DNA of 43,192 bases from a virus. The notes below the pieces were generated by a model. It was given only the letters and a program-made list of their open reading frames with translations. It was not told the DNA's origin and did no database searches. A program made the translations under genes and the position numbers. Of this stretch, positions 5,987 to 13,964 are shown piece by piece. The stretch lies in the IMG/VR virus record IMGVR_UViG_3300020202_000127, positions 1 to 43,192 of that record; one strand, 5' to 3'. Every line of letters begins with the position of its first letter. Position 1 is the stretch's first letter.

Positions 5987-6226
5987 TTATGGCGTCTCAA
6001 TGCCGTGTTCGAAGCAATACCAGGCCAACAGGTGTTTTCCAGTGCTGATGTGACTATCTTTCTGCATTTGGTTTTCGAAAAACATCTTGTGAGTGGCACA
6101 GATCCAGCGACCGTCAGTCTTCGCGGTGCAAGCGCTCTGCGCTGGTCCGCCGTGGACGGTGCCGTTCCCGTCCTGCCACGTTGCGACTTGGCCTGTCTTG
6201 ACGGTTGTGATCCGTTCGCCCTTCAC
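5987..6226 (-). CDS. Small Cys/His phage protein between recT and the exonuclease
   Basis: Best start is the GTG at 6224-6226, which overlaps the exonuclease stop (GTGA) and has an AAGGAG site; a TTG at 6247 is also in frame. The 79-residue product carries CTAKTDGRWICATHK and HLLAWYCFEHG, a Cys/His set that may bind zinc. Small proteins of this kind lie between recT and exo genes in other phages. Function unknown. Confidence 0.7.
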   Translation of the reverse strand: MKGERITTVKTGQVATWQDGNGTVHGGPAQSACTAKTDGRWICATHKMFFENQMQKDSHISTGKHLLAWYCFEHGIETP

Positions 6227-7131
6227 GCCTTCTTCTCCTTCTTCCAATTCACGCGAAAGGAGCGATACCCTTCGCGGTTATACTCCACATGAGCCGGGCC
6301 AACGACACCGGCGCTGATCGTGTACTCGTCACCCGTCACCTTCTCAGCGTCCCCAATCTTCATGAGGATCTGAGCCTTGATGGCGTCACGTGACTCCTTG
6401 GTTTCCTTCTCGAGATCTCCTAGCCGCTTATATTCTCGCAGCAATGTGGCGAAATTCGCATCACCTCGAGCATCGAAAATCTTCCCCGGCTCCGCGTACC
6501 CGTACAGCTTCGCGATAAACGCGGCATCCCTCGAGAAGTCGGGGACAGGCTCTTTGCCGGCTGCGATCGTGAACCAGAACGAAGCCACCTGAGATTTGAT
6601 GGCGTCAATGATCTTCTTGTCCGGCTCTCGCTTAACGAGAACAACCCTGTTGCCGCCAATGAGAGCACCAAGGTAACAGAAGGTTCGTCCTGAAACGGCT
6701 AGCTGATGCTGGATCTGGATCTCAATATGAGGCGGGGCTTCGATGTTGTCGCCATCTACGATCCAACCCTGTTGGAAGGCGAGGGAATCGACATTCTTAA
6801 TCTCTAGAAGTCCATCGTCTTCGATGGCAAAGTCAAACGACGATCCCATTTTGAGTTCAGGGATTCTTATATATTCTTTCATGTGGCGAATCGCCCAGCC
6901 TTGATCTAATCCGATGCCGTGAGCGATCGCATCCTGAAGCCTGTTCCCCCACTTCATCCGCTCGTTTTCCTCGAGCTCGACAACTAAGCCGTCTTTCTTT
7001 CGGTGCCAGAGCTCAAACAGGGTGGTGTAAGGGGAGACACCGAAGAGCGCCGCCACCTCTGTGGAGGTGATGTCCTGGCTTCGGAGCTCGAGCCAGTGAT
7101 CCTGATCTTTGGGTGTGATTGTTTCGATCAT
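6223..7131 (-). CDS. YqaJ-type viral recombinase (5'-3' exonuclease)
   Basis: 302 residues of the YqaJ / lambda-exonuclease nuclease fold. SQDITSTEVAALFGVSPY (about 18-35) is the N-terminal signature. The catalytic set is D100, E110 and K112 in SSFDFAIEDDGLLEIKN, the same spacing as lambda exonuclease. HIEIQIQHQLAVSG (135-148) is the downstream conserved helix. It resects double-strand ends so RecT can anneal. It is the first gene of the minus-strand recombination operon, read from the immunity region. Confidence 0.95.
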   Translation of the reverse strand: MIETITPKDQDHWLELRSQDITSTEVAALFGVSPYTTLFELWHRKKDGLVVELEENERMKWGNRLQDAIAHGIGLDQGWAIRHMKEYIRIPELKMGSSFDFAIEDDGLLEIKNVDSLAFQQGWIVDGDNIEAPPHIEIQIQHQLAVSGRTFCYLGALIGGNRVVLVKREPDKKIIDAIKSQVASFWFTIAAGKEPVPDFSRDAAFIAKLYGYAEPGKIFDARGDANFATLLREYKRLGDLEKETKESRDAIKAQILMKIGDAEKVTGDEYTISAGVVGPAHVEYNREGYRSFRVNWKKEKKA

Positions 7132-7198
7132 AGCCTGTCCTCTCCGCTTAGCCGCTCGAGTTGAGCGTTACTCCCTGTGTACTGTGATGATCTCTACA

Positions 7199-7219
7199 GT
7201 GTTGAAATTATCGCAACAC
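7199..7219. promoter_or_regulatory. Operator-like dyad, site 2 (perfect arms)
   Basis: GTGTTG-N9-CAACAC with perfect 6-bp arms, 68 bases upstream of the exonuclease start. On the minus strand a weak promoter overlaps it (TTGCGA, 18 bases, GATCAT). The rest of 7132-7285 holds no gene. Confidence 0.6.
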
Positions 7220-7285
7220 GCACAGGAAAGCAAGGGTAAAAATTTTCCTACTTTTGGTGAACCTAAATGTTACGGTGGGGTTGTG

Positions 7286-7918
7286 TCAGACCTGAGGGCG
7301 AATCCAGAGCACGGGAGCCACCCACTCGAGCTGCACATTATCGGTGTGTCTCGGAGTGGGACTACACATCCCGCTGACCAGGTTCACAGTCCCGGCCTTA
7401 TAGCCTCGCAGAACAAAAGCTGCCATCGGCTTCATCTTCCTGGGCTGAACGAGACAGAACCGGCTGATGGCCTCAGAGGTAAGAGGACCGGGTTTATCCG
7501 CGAATATAATCCAGCCGTCAATCAGATCTTGCTCGGATCTGGCAGTAAGCCACCTGGCTGCGACGGCTTCATTAGGGAGATCCCCAGGGCCGGCAACGAG
7601 CTCTTTGTCTTTGACGTGGGTGAGGTGTAACTCACCTTGTTTATCAAGGTTCCCGATAATCGGGACAGCCTTCGTCCCTTCTTCTGGAAGAGCAACGCCG
7701 GCGTGTCTCAGAACTTCAACGAGCGGCACATCTAGTAGGTCTGCAAACTGACGGGCTTCGTGAAGTTGAATGGCGCGTTTTCCGCGCAGCATGAGGGAGA
7801 GAGCCGAAGGATCAAGGGAACGCCCGTGACGCCCACGAAGCTTCTTGGCAAGGCGCCGCTGAGAGCCATAGGGGCTCTTGCGGATCACGTCGTTAAACCA
7901 GCCGGTGTCCACCTTCAT
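7286..7918 (-). CDS. CI-like phage repressor
   Basis: 210 residues. The N-terminal domain is an XRE/lambda-repressor HTH (SQRRLAKKLRGRHGRSLDPSALSLMLRGKRAIQLHEARQFADLL, about 19-63). The C-terminal part (VPIIGNLDKQGELHL ... LIDGWIIFADKPG ... VQLEWVAPVLWIRPQV) resembles the LexA/S24 beta fold of phage repressors, but I see no Ser-Lys self-cleavage pair. It probably holds lysogeny by binding dyads near 7199 and 8391. A perfect palindrome covers its start codon. Confidence 0.85.
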   Translation of the reverse strand: MKVDTGWFNDVIRKSPYGSQRRLAKKLRGRHGRSLDPSALSLMLRGKRAIQLHEARQFADLLDVPLVEVLRHAGVALPEEGTKAVPIIGNLDKQGELHLTHVKDKELVAGPGDLPNEAVAARWLTARSEQDLIDGWIIFADKPGPLTSEAISRFCLVQPRKMKPMAAFVLRGYKAGTVNLVSGMCSPTPRHTDNVQLEWVAPVLWIRPQV

Positions 7919-7936
7919 GCAACATCACTGTTGCAT
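7917..7936. promoter_or_regulatory. 20-bp perfect palindrome at the repressor start
   Basis: ATGCAACA-TCAC-TGTTGCAT: perfect 8-bp arms overlapping the repressor start codon. A further ATGCAA half-site lies at 7950. It could be an autoregulatory operator or an RNA hairpin that hides the start. Confidence 0.5.
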
Positions 7937-7949
7937 AAATCCCAACATA

Positions 7950-8270
7950 ATGCAAGTCCTACGTATATCCACTAATCTTCTGGTCTTGATATTTCTGTCA
8001 CTGATTGTGCTCGAGAGAGCTGAATACCAGCTTGAAAACATAGATGGAACTTGGGGTGAGTCGGAGGTTAATGAGCAGGGTAGGAACCGGCTCATGTTAA
8101 GGTCGATTCAGCGGCTCTTTCACGTCACGTTCTCATGCATCGATATCGAGGTGTGTTCCAGCGAAGACCAGCCCGTTGAGTCAGAAACGACGTGTGTCGT
8201 CCGTCTAGAATGCGTAACTCCAATCGTTTCTCGCCCCCCGCCAGCTTCGCCTTCGCTCGCCGCTAACTAA
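7950..8270 (+). CDS. Doubtful small membrane/secreted protein in the immunity region
   Basis: An open frame of 106 residues from ATG 7950. Its N-terminus is hydrophobic (LRISTNLLVLIFLSLIVLERA), like a signal anchor, and the middle has four Cys (FHVTFSCIDIEVCSS ... TTCVVRLECV). No ribosome-binding site is visible and no homologue is recognised. If real, it might be an immunity or exclusion protein between repressor and Cro. If not, 7937-8390 holds no gene, only leader and regulatory DNA. Confidence 0.35.
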   Translation: MQVLRISTNLLVLIFLSLIVLERAEYQLENIDGTWGESEVNEQGRNRLMLRSIQRLFHVTFSCIDIEVCSSEDQPVESETTCVVRLECVTPIVSRPPPASPSLAAN

Positions 8271-8289
8271 CCCTCTGTCGATTAAGATT

Positions 8290-8309
8290 CGCCCGTGGAG
8301 TATCGGGCG
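8290..8309. terminator. GC hairpin, possible weak terminator
   Basis: CGCCCG, an 8-base loop, CGGGCG, followed by TAAAAGG. A stable short stem without a real T-run, between the doubtful gene and the Cro promoter. Confidence 0.35.
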
Positions 8310-8375
8310 TAAAAGGTTTCGCTTACCGGAAAAAGAGGGAGCATGTATCGCTATCTGACTCGCCAGGTATCTGCA

Positions 8376-8431
8376 CCAGGGGTTGACAATGCGTTGAGAA
8401 TTTCGCATCATGAGCCGAATTCAACCCCTGG
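8376..8431. promoter_or_regulatory. 11-bp inverted repeat around the Cro promoter
   Basis: CCAGGGGTTGA (8376-8386) and its exact complement TCAACCCCTGG (8421-8431) flank the promoter and operator 3. The left arm contains the -35 box and the right arm reaches into the GGGGAG ribosome-binding site of the Cro-like gene. Confidence 0.55.
8383..8411 (+). promoter_or_regulatory. Rightward early promoter overlapped by operator site 3
   Basis: TTGACA (8383-8388), 17 bases, CATCAT (8406-8411). The dyad GCGTTG-N9-CATCAT (8391-8411) covers the spacer and -10 box, so binding there would block transcription of the Cro-like gene. Confidence 0.6.
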
Positions 8432-8441
8432 GGAGTCATTA

Positions 8442-8684
8442 ATGTCTTTGAGCCCGGCAGAATATGTCATTCAAGTTTTTGGTGGTGTGCGAGCAACAGC
8501 TCGAGCGATCGGACGAAGCCCGTCGTCAATCTCCAAGTGGCAGAAACCGAGATCCCAGGGTGGCAGCGACGGCTGTGTTCCGAATGCCGCTCAGCGAATC
8601 ATCCTCGAACAAGCAAAGAAACAAGGTCTGGATATAACACCAGGCGATCTGATTTATGGGCGAAACAACAAGCGACGATCCTGA
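8442..8684 (+). CDS. Cro/YdaS-like regulator
   Basis: 80 residues from ATG 8442 with GGGGAG upstream. The product MSLSPAEYVIQVFGGVRATARAIGRS... has the Cro/YdaS-type HTH (GGVRATARAIGRSPSSISKWQKP) and the typical C-terminal block NAAQRIILEQAKKQGLDITPGDLIYGR. It is transcribed divergently from the CI-like repressor, so it is the probable lytic-switch partner. A terminator follows at once. The in-frame ATG at 8343 lies upstream of the promoter and is rejected. Confidence 0.88.
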   Translation: MSLSPAEYVIQVFGGVRATARAIGRSPSSISKWQKPRSQGGSDGCVPNAAQRIILEQAKKQGLDITPGDLIYGRNNKRRS

Positions 8685-8696
8685 ACGTTTAGCCCC

Positions 8697-8725
8697 AAGG
8701 GAGGCGAACCGGCCTCCCTTTTTTT
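8697..8725 (+). terminator. Intrinsic terminator after the Cro-like gene
   Basis: GGGAGGC (8699-8705), 6-base loop, GCCTCCC (8712-8718), then seven T. A textbook terminator separating the Cro-like gene from the replication genes. Downstream expression would need read-through, antitermination or a new promoter. Confidence 0.9.
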
Positions 8726-8732
8726 GAGATGA

Positions 8733-8753
8733 GTGATGGGTTTTTCGCAACAC
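8733..8753 (+). promoter_or_regulatory. Operator-like dyad, site 4
   Basis: GTGATG-N9-CAACAC between the terminator and the helicase start (8775). I see no convincing -35/-10 pair here, and the helicase ATG has no good ribosome-binding site. Confidence 0.5.
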
Positions 8754-8774
8754 TGAGAGGGATGTCGCACCAGT

Positions 8775-10166
8775 ATGAGTTTCGAGTTAAGGCCGTATCA
8801 AACGGCCATCATCAACCAAGCAAGGAGTCTTATGCAGCGAGGGCGCCGATCGATCCTGATTCAGTCCCCCACTGGATCAGGCAAGACGGCGCTCACAGCT
8901 CACATGCTGGGCGCATCTGCGAGCAAGCGCATGCCTTCATGGTTCATCGTCCACCGTCGCGAGCTCGTCAAACAATCGATCCGCGCCTTTCATAAGGTGG
9001 GCGTTTATCACGGCGTGATCTCAGCTGGCTTCGCGGAGGACGCAAAACCACTCGTTCAGATCGCGTCCATCCAGACGCTGGCCAATCGATTTCAGAAACT
9101 TCGAAGACCGAAACTGATCATCTGGGATGAGTGCCATCACATCGCAGCTGGTAGCTGGGCGAAGATCTTCGCTGCCTTTCCTGATGCATTTCATATCGGT
9201 CTCACCGCGACGCCTGAGCGTCTTGATGGCGCCGGTCTCGGTCAGTGGTTCACCGAGATGATCAACGGTCCATCTGTTTCGTGGCTGATTGAGAACAAGT
9301 ATCTGTCTCCATATCGATTGTTCACACCAACGGGGGTGAACCTTGATGGCATCCACACGCGCATGGGCGACTTCGTTAAGTCGGAGTTATCGGCTGCCGT
9401 GGATAAGCCGACAATTACAGGCAACGCTATTCGTGAGTACACCAAACGAGCCAGAGGAAAACGAGCCGTCGTCTTCTGCGTCTCGGTTGAGCATTCAAAA
9501 CATGTCGTCTCCGAATTCATTGCGGCGGGAATCAAGGCGGAACATGTTGATGGAGAGACGGACCCTCAAGAGCGAGACGCCGCGATCAGACGGTTCGAAT
9601 CTGGTGAAACGCTCGTTCTCTCAAACGTGGAACTATTCGGAGAGGGATTCGATCTCCCCGCGATCGAGGTCGCAATACTCCTTAGGCCAACTCAGAGCCT
9701 TAGCCTTCACCTTCAGCAAGTCGGAAGAGTCCTTCGCCCGTCGCCAGGCAAGGAGTGCGCGCTCATCCTTGATCACGCTGGCAACACGGAACGCCTGGGT
9801 CTCCCCGATGAAGATCGGGCGTGGTCCTTAGTAGGACGCGAACAGTCTCGCAAATCGAAGACCGATCAAGGTCCATCAGTAAAGATCTGTCAAAAGTGTT
9901 TCGCCGCTCAATTCCCCGGAAGACAGACGTGCAGCTATTGCGGAACACCGTTTGAGCTCAAGCCTCGAGAGGTGAATGAAGTTGAAGGTGATCTTGTTGA
10001 GGTTGATCCAGAGCTGATCCGACGCCGGCAAGAGCAAGGTAAGTCGCAGACGTTAGAAGAGCTTATCGAGCTGGGAAGACAGCGCGGATATAAGCGACCA
10101 CATCTCTGGGCGAAGCATATTTTCAACGCCCGTCAAGCTAAGAAACTGAAAGGACAACCCGTATGA
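8775..10166 (+). CDS. SF2 DEAD/DEAH-box helicase with zinc ribbon
   Basis: 463 residues. Motif I PTGSGKT (32-38), motif II DECHH (118-122), motif III TATP (144-147) and motif VI QQVGRVLRP (314-322) show an active SF2 ATPase of the type III restriction/UvrB-like group. A four-Cys zinc ribbon follows (C372, C375, C386, C389). It is a likely replication or recombination helicase, first in the replication operon. The C-terminal 60 residues are basic. Confidence 0.95.
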   Translation: MSFELRPYQTAIINQARSLMQRGRRSILIQSPTGSGKTALTAHMLGASASKRMPSWFIVHRRELVKQSIRAFHKVGVYHGVISAGFAEDAKPLVQIASIQTLANRFQKLRRPKLIIWDECHHIAAGSWAKIFAAFPDAFHIGLTATPERLDGAGLGQWFTEMINGPSVSWLIENKYLSPYRLFTPTGVNLDGIHTRMGDFVKSELSAAVDKPTITGNAIREYTKRARGKRAVVFCVSVEHSKHVVSEFIAAGIKAEHVDGETDPQERDAAIRRFESGETLVLSNVELFGEGFDLPAIEVAILLRPTQSLSLHLQQVGRVLRPSPGKECALILDHAGNTERLGLPDEDRAWSLVGREQSRKSKTDQGPSVKICQKCFAAQFPGRQTCSYCGTPFELKPREVNEVEGDLVEVDPELIRRRQEQGKSQTLEELIELGRQRGYKRPHLWAKHIFNARQAKKLKGQPV

Positions 10167-10321
10167 AATGGCAAGCCTATGAAGAGCTCAGCGCTGAACG
10201 TCTCGCTGATCAATTCTGTGATCACTCTGCGAACGTCGCTGGGATCTTGGTGATCGTCTGTATTGTTGGCGTCTTTTGGTTTGGCGCCGGCGTTGTTGCT
10301 GGTTGGTATTTCTGGGGTTAG
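10163..10321 (+). CDS. Small single-span membrane protein (52 aa)
   Basis: ATG 10163 overlaps the helicase stop (ATGA) and the frame ends at TAG 10319-10321. A soluble N-terminus (MKWQAYEELSAERLADQFCDH) is followed by a long hydrophobic segment (VAGILVIVCIVGVFWFGAGVVAGWYFWG). It is co-translated with the helicase. The role is unknown. Confidence 0.65.
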   Translation: MKWQAYEELSAERLADQFCDHSANVAGILVIVCIVGVFWFGAGVVAGWYFWG

Positions 10322-10325
10322 TGCC

Positions 10326-10532
10326 ATGTACAACCAGTGCATAGCACTTGGCTGCACCAGGCGCGTGATGCCAACCAAGATCATGTGTGCTCGTCACTGG
10401 AAGATCGTTCCAATATTGATCAAGCGTCGAATCCTCGAGAGCTACACGCGCGGCCAGACTGATGGCATGTGTCCAACACAAGCTTGGGTTGACTCTATTA
10501 AAGAAGCGATCTTGTCTGTTCGCTGGAGGTAG
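10326..10532 (+). CDS. Small Cys-rich phage protein
   Basis: 68 residues from ATG 10326, four bases after the previous stop. CIALGCTRRVMPTKIMCARHW gives a C-x4-C...C-x2-H set and is followed by KIVPILIKRRILESY. This order (Cys cluster, MCxxHW, VPxxL) recurs in small phage and plasmid proteins of unknown function. It probably binds zinc. Confidence 0.75.
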   Translation: MYNQCIALGCTRRVMPTKIMCARHWKIVPILIKRRILESYTRGQTDGMCPTQAWVDSIKEAILSVRWR

Positions 10533-10535
10533 TTC

Positions 10536-10988
10536 GTGTCTGAAGTGTTGAACCGCGTGATGAAGTTCGTTGAATACGTTCCTGAGAGTACGTGCTGGTT
10601 TTGGATGGGCGCCGTTGCTAGTAAAACCGGGCAAACGCCAGTCATAAAGTTAGATGGCAAAGCCGTTCCTGTTCGCAGGGTTGTTTATCAATTGGAAGTT
10701 GGTGAGATTTTAGAGGACAACACTCGCGTTATCACATCTTGTGAATCCTTGCTGTGCGTGAATCCCGATCATTTGATTGCGGTTCCGGCATCTGAATTGA
10801 CGGTTGCTGGGCACAAGACTCAATCGAGATTAGCTGGTAAGAAGACGCACTTTCCTTGCGGGCACCCTCGCTCTCCTGAAAATATGAGACGGCAATCCAA
10901 GGGTGGTTACGATTGTCGAGAGTGTCAGCGTGCTCGCAATCGTGAATTAATGAGAAAGGGAGTCAGACGTTCGGCGGTTCCGTTATGA
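10536..10988 (+). CDS. Degenerate HNH-type protein with zinc finger
   Basis: 150 residues from GTG 10536 with GGAGGT upstream. The middle (VRRVVYQLEVGEILEDNTRVITSCESLLCVNPDHL) follows the phage HNH homing-endonuclease pattern, but the usual RH before the first Cys is IT here, so the catalytic His seems lost. A second zinc motif follows (FPCGHPRSPEN ... DCRECQRARNREL). It may bind DNA without cutting. Coupled to the VRR-NUC gene by ATGA. Confidence 0.75.
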   Translation: MSEVLNRVMKFVEYVPESTCWFWMGAVASKTGQTPVIKLDGKAVPVRRVVYQLEVGEILEDNTRVITSCESLLCVNPDHLIAVPASELTVAGHKTQSRLAGKKTHFPCGHPRSPENMRRQSKGGYDCRECQRARNRELMRKGVRRSAVPL

Positions 10989-11401
10989 GCGAAGCGATTC
11001 TTATGCGACAGATTCAAGTCGCAGTGTCGAAAGTTGGTGCGCGCATTTTTCGAAACAATTCCGCATTAGCTTGGGCTGGTGCGGTTGTCAAAATAAATAC
11101 GATCAGAAATATTACTGTGGGACCGGGTGACGTTGTGATTCGAAACGCTCGCCCGATTCACGCCGGTCTGTGTGAAGGTTCATCAGATCTCATCGGCTGG
11201 CAAACAAAAAAAATAACTCCTGACATGGTTGGGCTAAGTGTTGCGATTTTCACCGCCGTCGAAGTAAAGACAAAGAAGGGGAAATCTTCACAACAGCAAG
11301 TCCAATTTCTTGAAGCCGTCAAATCGGCTGGTGGAATCGCTGTCATTGCACGTTCAGTTGAGGAAGCCGTCGGGGGGTTGAGTGGCTTTGAGGGGTCTTG
11401 A
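10985..11401 (+). CDS. VRR-NUC domain nuclease
   Basis: 138 residues. GSSDLIGW (D68) and AVEVKTKKGKSSQQQ (E93, K95) form the D...ExK site of the VRR-NUC branch of the PD-(D/E)XK nucleases, and GGIAVIARSVEEA is the typical C-terminal part. It is a structure-specific, Holliday-junction-like nuclease for replication or recombination intermediates. It lies directly before the primase-helicase and overlaps it by 20 bases. Confidence 0.9.
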   Translation: MSEAILMRQIQVAVSKVGARIFRNNSALAWAGAVVKINTIRNITVGPGDVVIRNARPIHAGLCEGSSDLIGWQTKKITPDMVGLSVAIFTAVEVKTKKGKSSQQQVQFLEAVKSAGGIAVIARSVEEAVGGLSGFEGS

Positions 11402-13637
11402 TTTTGAGGGATTAGCGAGTGTTCTTTTAAGTCGCTCGAGAGAGCTTCTACCGCAGTGGCTTCCTGGTGGGCGAATCATCGGCAACGAATATGTGTGCTC
11501 TGATATTCGCGGTGGCTCTGGCAGCTCATTTAAAGTCAACGTTCAAAAAGGTGTTTGGAAGGACTTCGCTGACTCGAGTGTTGGTGGTGGCGATCTCATC
11601 TCCCTATATGCTGCGATCGAAGGGCTTGAAAACGGTGAGGCTGCCAAACGCTTAGCTGAGCAGATCGGTTACAACCTCAAGCAATCCAATGGTCACGCTA
11701 ACGGCAATGGCCATAGTCACTCAGATCCTGAGCAAGAGACAGATTTAATCCCGCCACCGACAGGCGCGCCGGCGCCCAACATGAATCACTTTAAGTTTGG
11801 TGAGCCCACACGCACATGGTGTTACCTCTCGCCTGGCGGCTCGCCCATGTTTTATGTGGCGAGGTACGATCCACCGAATGAGCGGAAACAATTCCTTCCA
11901 TGGTCATGGTCGCAGTCTCAAGAGAAGTGGGTGCTCAAGGCATGGTCTCAACCGCGCCCGTTGTATGGGTTAGATCTTCTCGAGCTCCATCCCAACAAAC
12001 CCGTTCTTATCGTTGAGGGTGAGAAAGCCTGCGACGCTGCACGCGAGCTGGCTGGTTCTGTGTATGTGGTGGTGACGTGGCCCGGTGGATCTCAGGCGGT
12101 TGATAAGGCCGATTGGCGACCGATCTATGGCAGGAAGATTCTGATATGGCCTGACGCTGATCAGGCAGGGATAAAGGCTGGCGAGCGTCTTGCGTCGTTC
12201 CTCGTGGAACATTCGCCGGAAGTTAAATTCATTGAGTTGGGTGAGCGTGACGGCTGGGACGCGGCTGATGCTGTAGCTGAGGGTTGGACTTGGGCCACGT
12301 TTAAGGATTGGGCGAAGCCTATCGCGACGATTTATAAACGGGCTGAGCCGCTGACACCTGAGGTTCTCCCGCCGAAGTCTCTCACGCCTAAGCTCGAGGT
12401 TGATGTCAGTGTTACCACGGATGAGGACCACGATCCAGGTGTCAGCCTCGTTGCGACGTGGGAACAGCTGGGTGTGGTGACAGCTAAGAATGGGCAGCCG
12501 GTCTGTAACGCTGAGAACGTTCGCCGGATCATTGAGGGGTGGCCAGAGTTTAAGGATCTGATCTGGTTTGATGAATTTCATATGAAGTATTTCACGCGCT
12601 GGCGTTCAAATGAGACGCGTGAGTGGACGGAGATCGATGGTTTAAACCTCATGGTGACTCTTCAGCGAGAGCTGGGGTTTCTTCGGATCTCAGAACAAAC
12701 GGTTCACCAGGCCGTGATGGTCTATGCGAATAAACAGATCCGCAACGAACCTAAGGACTGGATGGAGTCACTGACTTGGGATGGGACACCGAGACTTGAA
12801 GGATTTTTTGTGGAGTGTTTTGGGGCTGAGGATAATGAATATATCCGGGCAGCGAGCAAAAATTGGTGGATCTCGATGGCAGCGAGGATCTATCGACCAG
12901 GCTGCAAGGTCGATACTATGGTGATCCTCGAGGGTGGTCAAGGCCGGTTCAAATCGACAGCTTTAAACGTAATTGGTGGGCGTTGGTACACCGAGTCGCA
13001 TGAATCTGTTCAATCCAAAGACTTCTATCTCGTTATGCAGGGGAAGCTTCTAATTGAGATCTCAGAGTTAGACGCCTTTTCTCGAGCTGAGGTTAACACG
13101 ATTAAACGTGTGATCACCTGTCAGTCGGATCGATTTAGGCCACCGTATGGGCGCACTCCACAGGATTATCCACGAAGGTGCGTGCTAGTTGGGACCACGA
13201 ACGAAGAGGAATATCTGAGAGACCCTACAGGTGGCCGCAGATTCTGGCCTGTGAAGATCGGCGTGATAGACGTTGGTCGAATCAAGGAGCTCAGAGAGCA
13301 GCTCTTTGCTGAGGCGGTAGCGCGTTTAAAACAGGATGAGCCTTGGTGGATCATGCCTCAAGAAGCGACTGTTGCTGAGCAAGCAACCCGACGTCAGACC
13401 GATGAGTGGGAAGATATCATTGCGGACTTTTTGATTGGGAAAACAGAAGTCAGCGTGACTCAGATTGCGACGGAAGCTCTTCGAATCGACGTCGGCAAGC
13501 TCGATAAATCAACCCAGATACGAATTGCAAAGAGCCTGCATCAGATTGGTTGGGAACGTCACCAGGCGTGGCGGATCAATCGAAACGTTAAGATCTGGCG
13601 CCGGCGTGGTTCAGAACAAGACACGATCCCTTTTTAA
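11382..13637 (+). CDS. TOPRIM primase / VapE-type helicase fusion
   Basis: 751 residues from GTG 11382. The N-terminal region (residues 37-100) is a primase-like module. TOPRIM catalytic residues are in VEGEKA (E212) and WPDADQAG (D258, D260). The C-terminal half is a virulence-associated E (VapE) ATPase: Walker A GGQGRFKST (518-526), acidic motif EISELDAF (559-566), sensor LVGTTN (602-607) and GGRRFW (617-622). It primes and unwinds at the phage origin, and an iteron-rich AT region follows directly. Confidence 0.93.
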   Translation: MALRGLDFEGLASVLLSRSRELLPQWLPGGRIIGNEYVCSDIRGGSGSSFKVNVQKGVWKDFADSSVGGGDLISLYAAIEGLENGEAAKRLAEQIGYNLKQSNGHANGNGHSHSDPEQETDLIPPPTGAPAPNMNHFKFGEPTRTWCYLSPGGSPMFYVARYDPPNERKQFLPWSWSQSQEKWVLKAWSQPRPLYGLDLLELHPNKPVLIVEGEKACDAARELAGSVYVVVTWPGGSQAVDKADWRPIYGRKILIWPDADQAGIKAGERLASFLVEHSPEVKFIELGERDGWDAADAVAEGWTWATFKDWAKPIATIYKRAEPLTPEVLPPKSLTPKLEVDVSVTTDEDHDPGVSLVATWEQLGVVTAKNGQPVCNAENVRRIIEGWPEFKDLIWFDEFHMKYFTRWRSNETREWTEIDGLNLMVTLQRELGFLRISEQTVHQAVMVYANKQIRNEPKDWMESLTWDGTPRLEGFFVECFGAEDNEYIRAASKNWWISMAARIYRPGCKVDTMVILEGGQGRFKSTALNVIGGRWYTESHESVQSKDFYLVMQGKLLIEISELDAFSRAEVNTIKRVITCQSDRFRPPYGRTPQDYPRRCVLVGTTNEEEYLRDPTGGRRFWPVKIGVIDVGRIKELREQLFAEAVARLKQDEPWWIMPQEATVAEQATRRQTDEWEDIIADFLIGKTEVSVTQIATEALRIDVGKLDKSTQIRIAKSLHQIGWERHQAWRINRNVKIWRRRGSEQDTIPF

Positions 13638-13699
13638 GATCATGTAAGGAACACCAACACAGAGCGTCTTTGATTGACTCGAGGCATTAGTACGTTTAA

Positions 13700-13915
13700 A
13701 GCGAGATGGATAGGTGGTTAGGAGTTGGATAGGCGAAAAACATCAGTTGTTTCCATGCTCTATCTTCCTATCCATTTCTATCCTTTTTTATATATAGAGG
13801 ATTAATAGAGGACATATATAGAGGGGGTATAGCGCAGCGCGCAATATATATCCCTTATTTAGGACTATATGGAAAGTAGTGGGTTGGATGGGTAGGAAGG
13901 ATAGTTGGATAGGAA
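13700..13915. other. Putative replication origin: GGATAG iterons and AT-rich DNA
   Basis: Gene-free stretch after the primase-helicase. GGATAG(G) occurs forward at 13708, 13727, 13899 and 13907 and in reverse complement at 13760 (CTATC), 13767 and 13778. The flanks enclose an AT-rich core with TATATA runs (13788-13796, 13813-13820, 13843-13851) and three ATAGAGG copies. Symmetric iterons around an unwinding region beside the replication gene suggest an origin. No SSB or protein binding can be shown from sequence alone. Confidence 0.55.
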
Positions 13916-13964
13916 ATTTACCGCGAGCGCTGTGTTAGCTCGAGGCGGCACGAATGGAGGTTAT

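Noticed and set aside
8205-8411. Minus-strand 68-codon frame in the immunity region
   Set aside because: It overlaps the Cro promoter and operator, has no ribosome-binding site and shows no family pattern.
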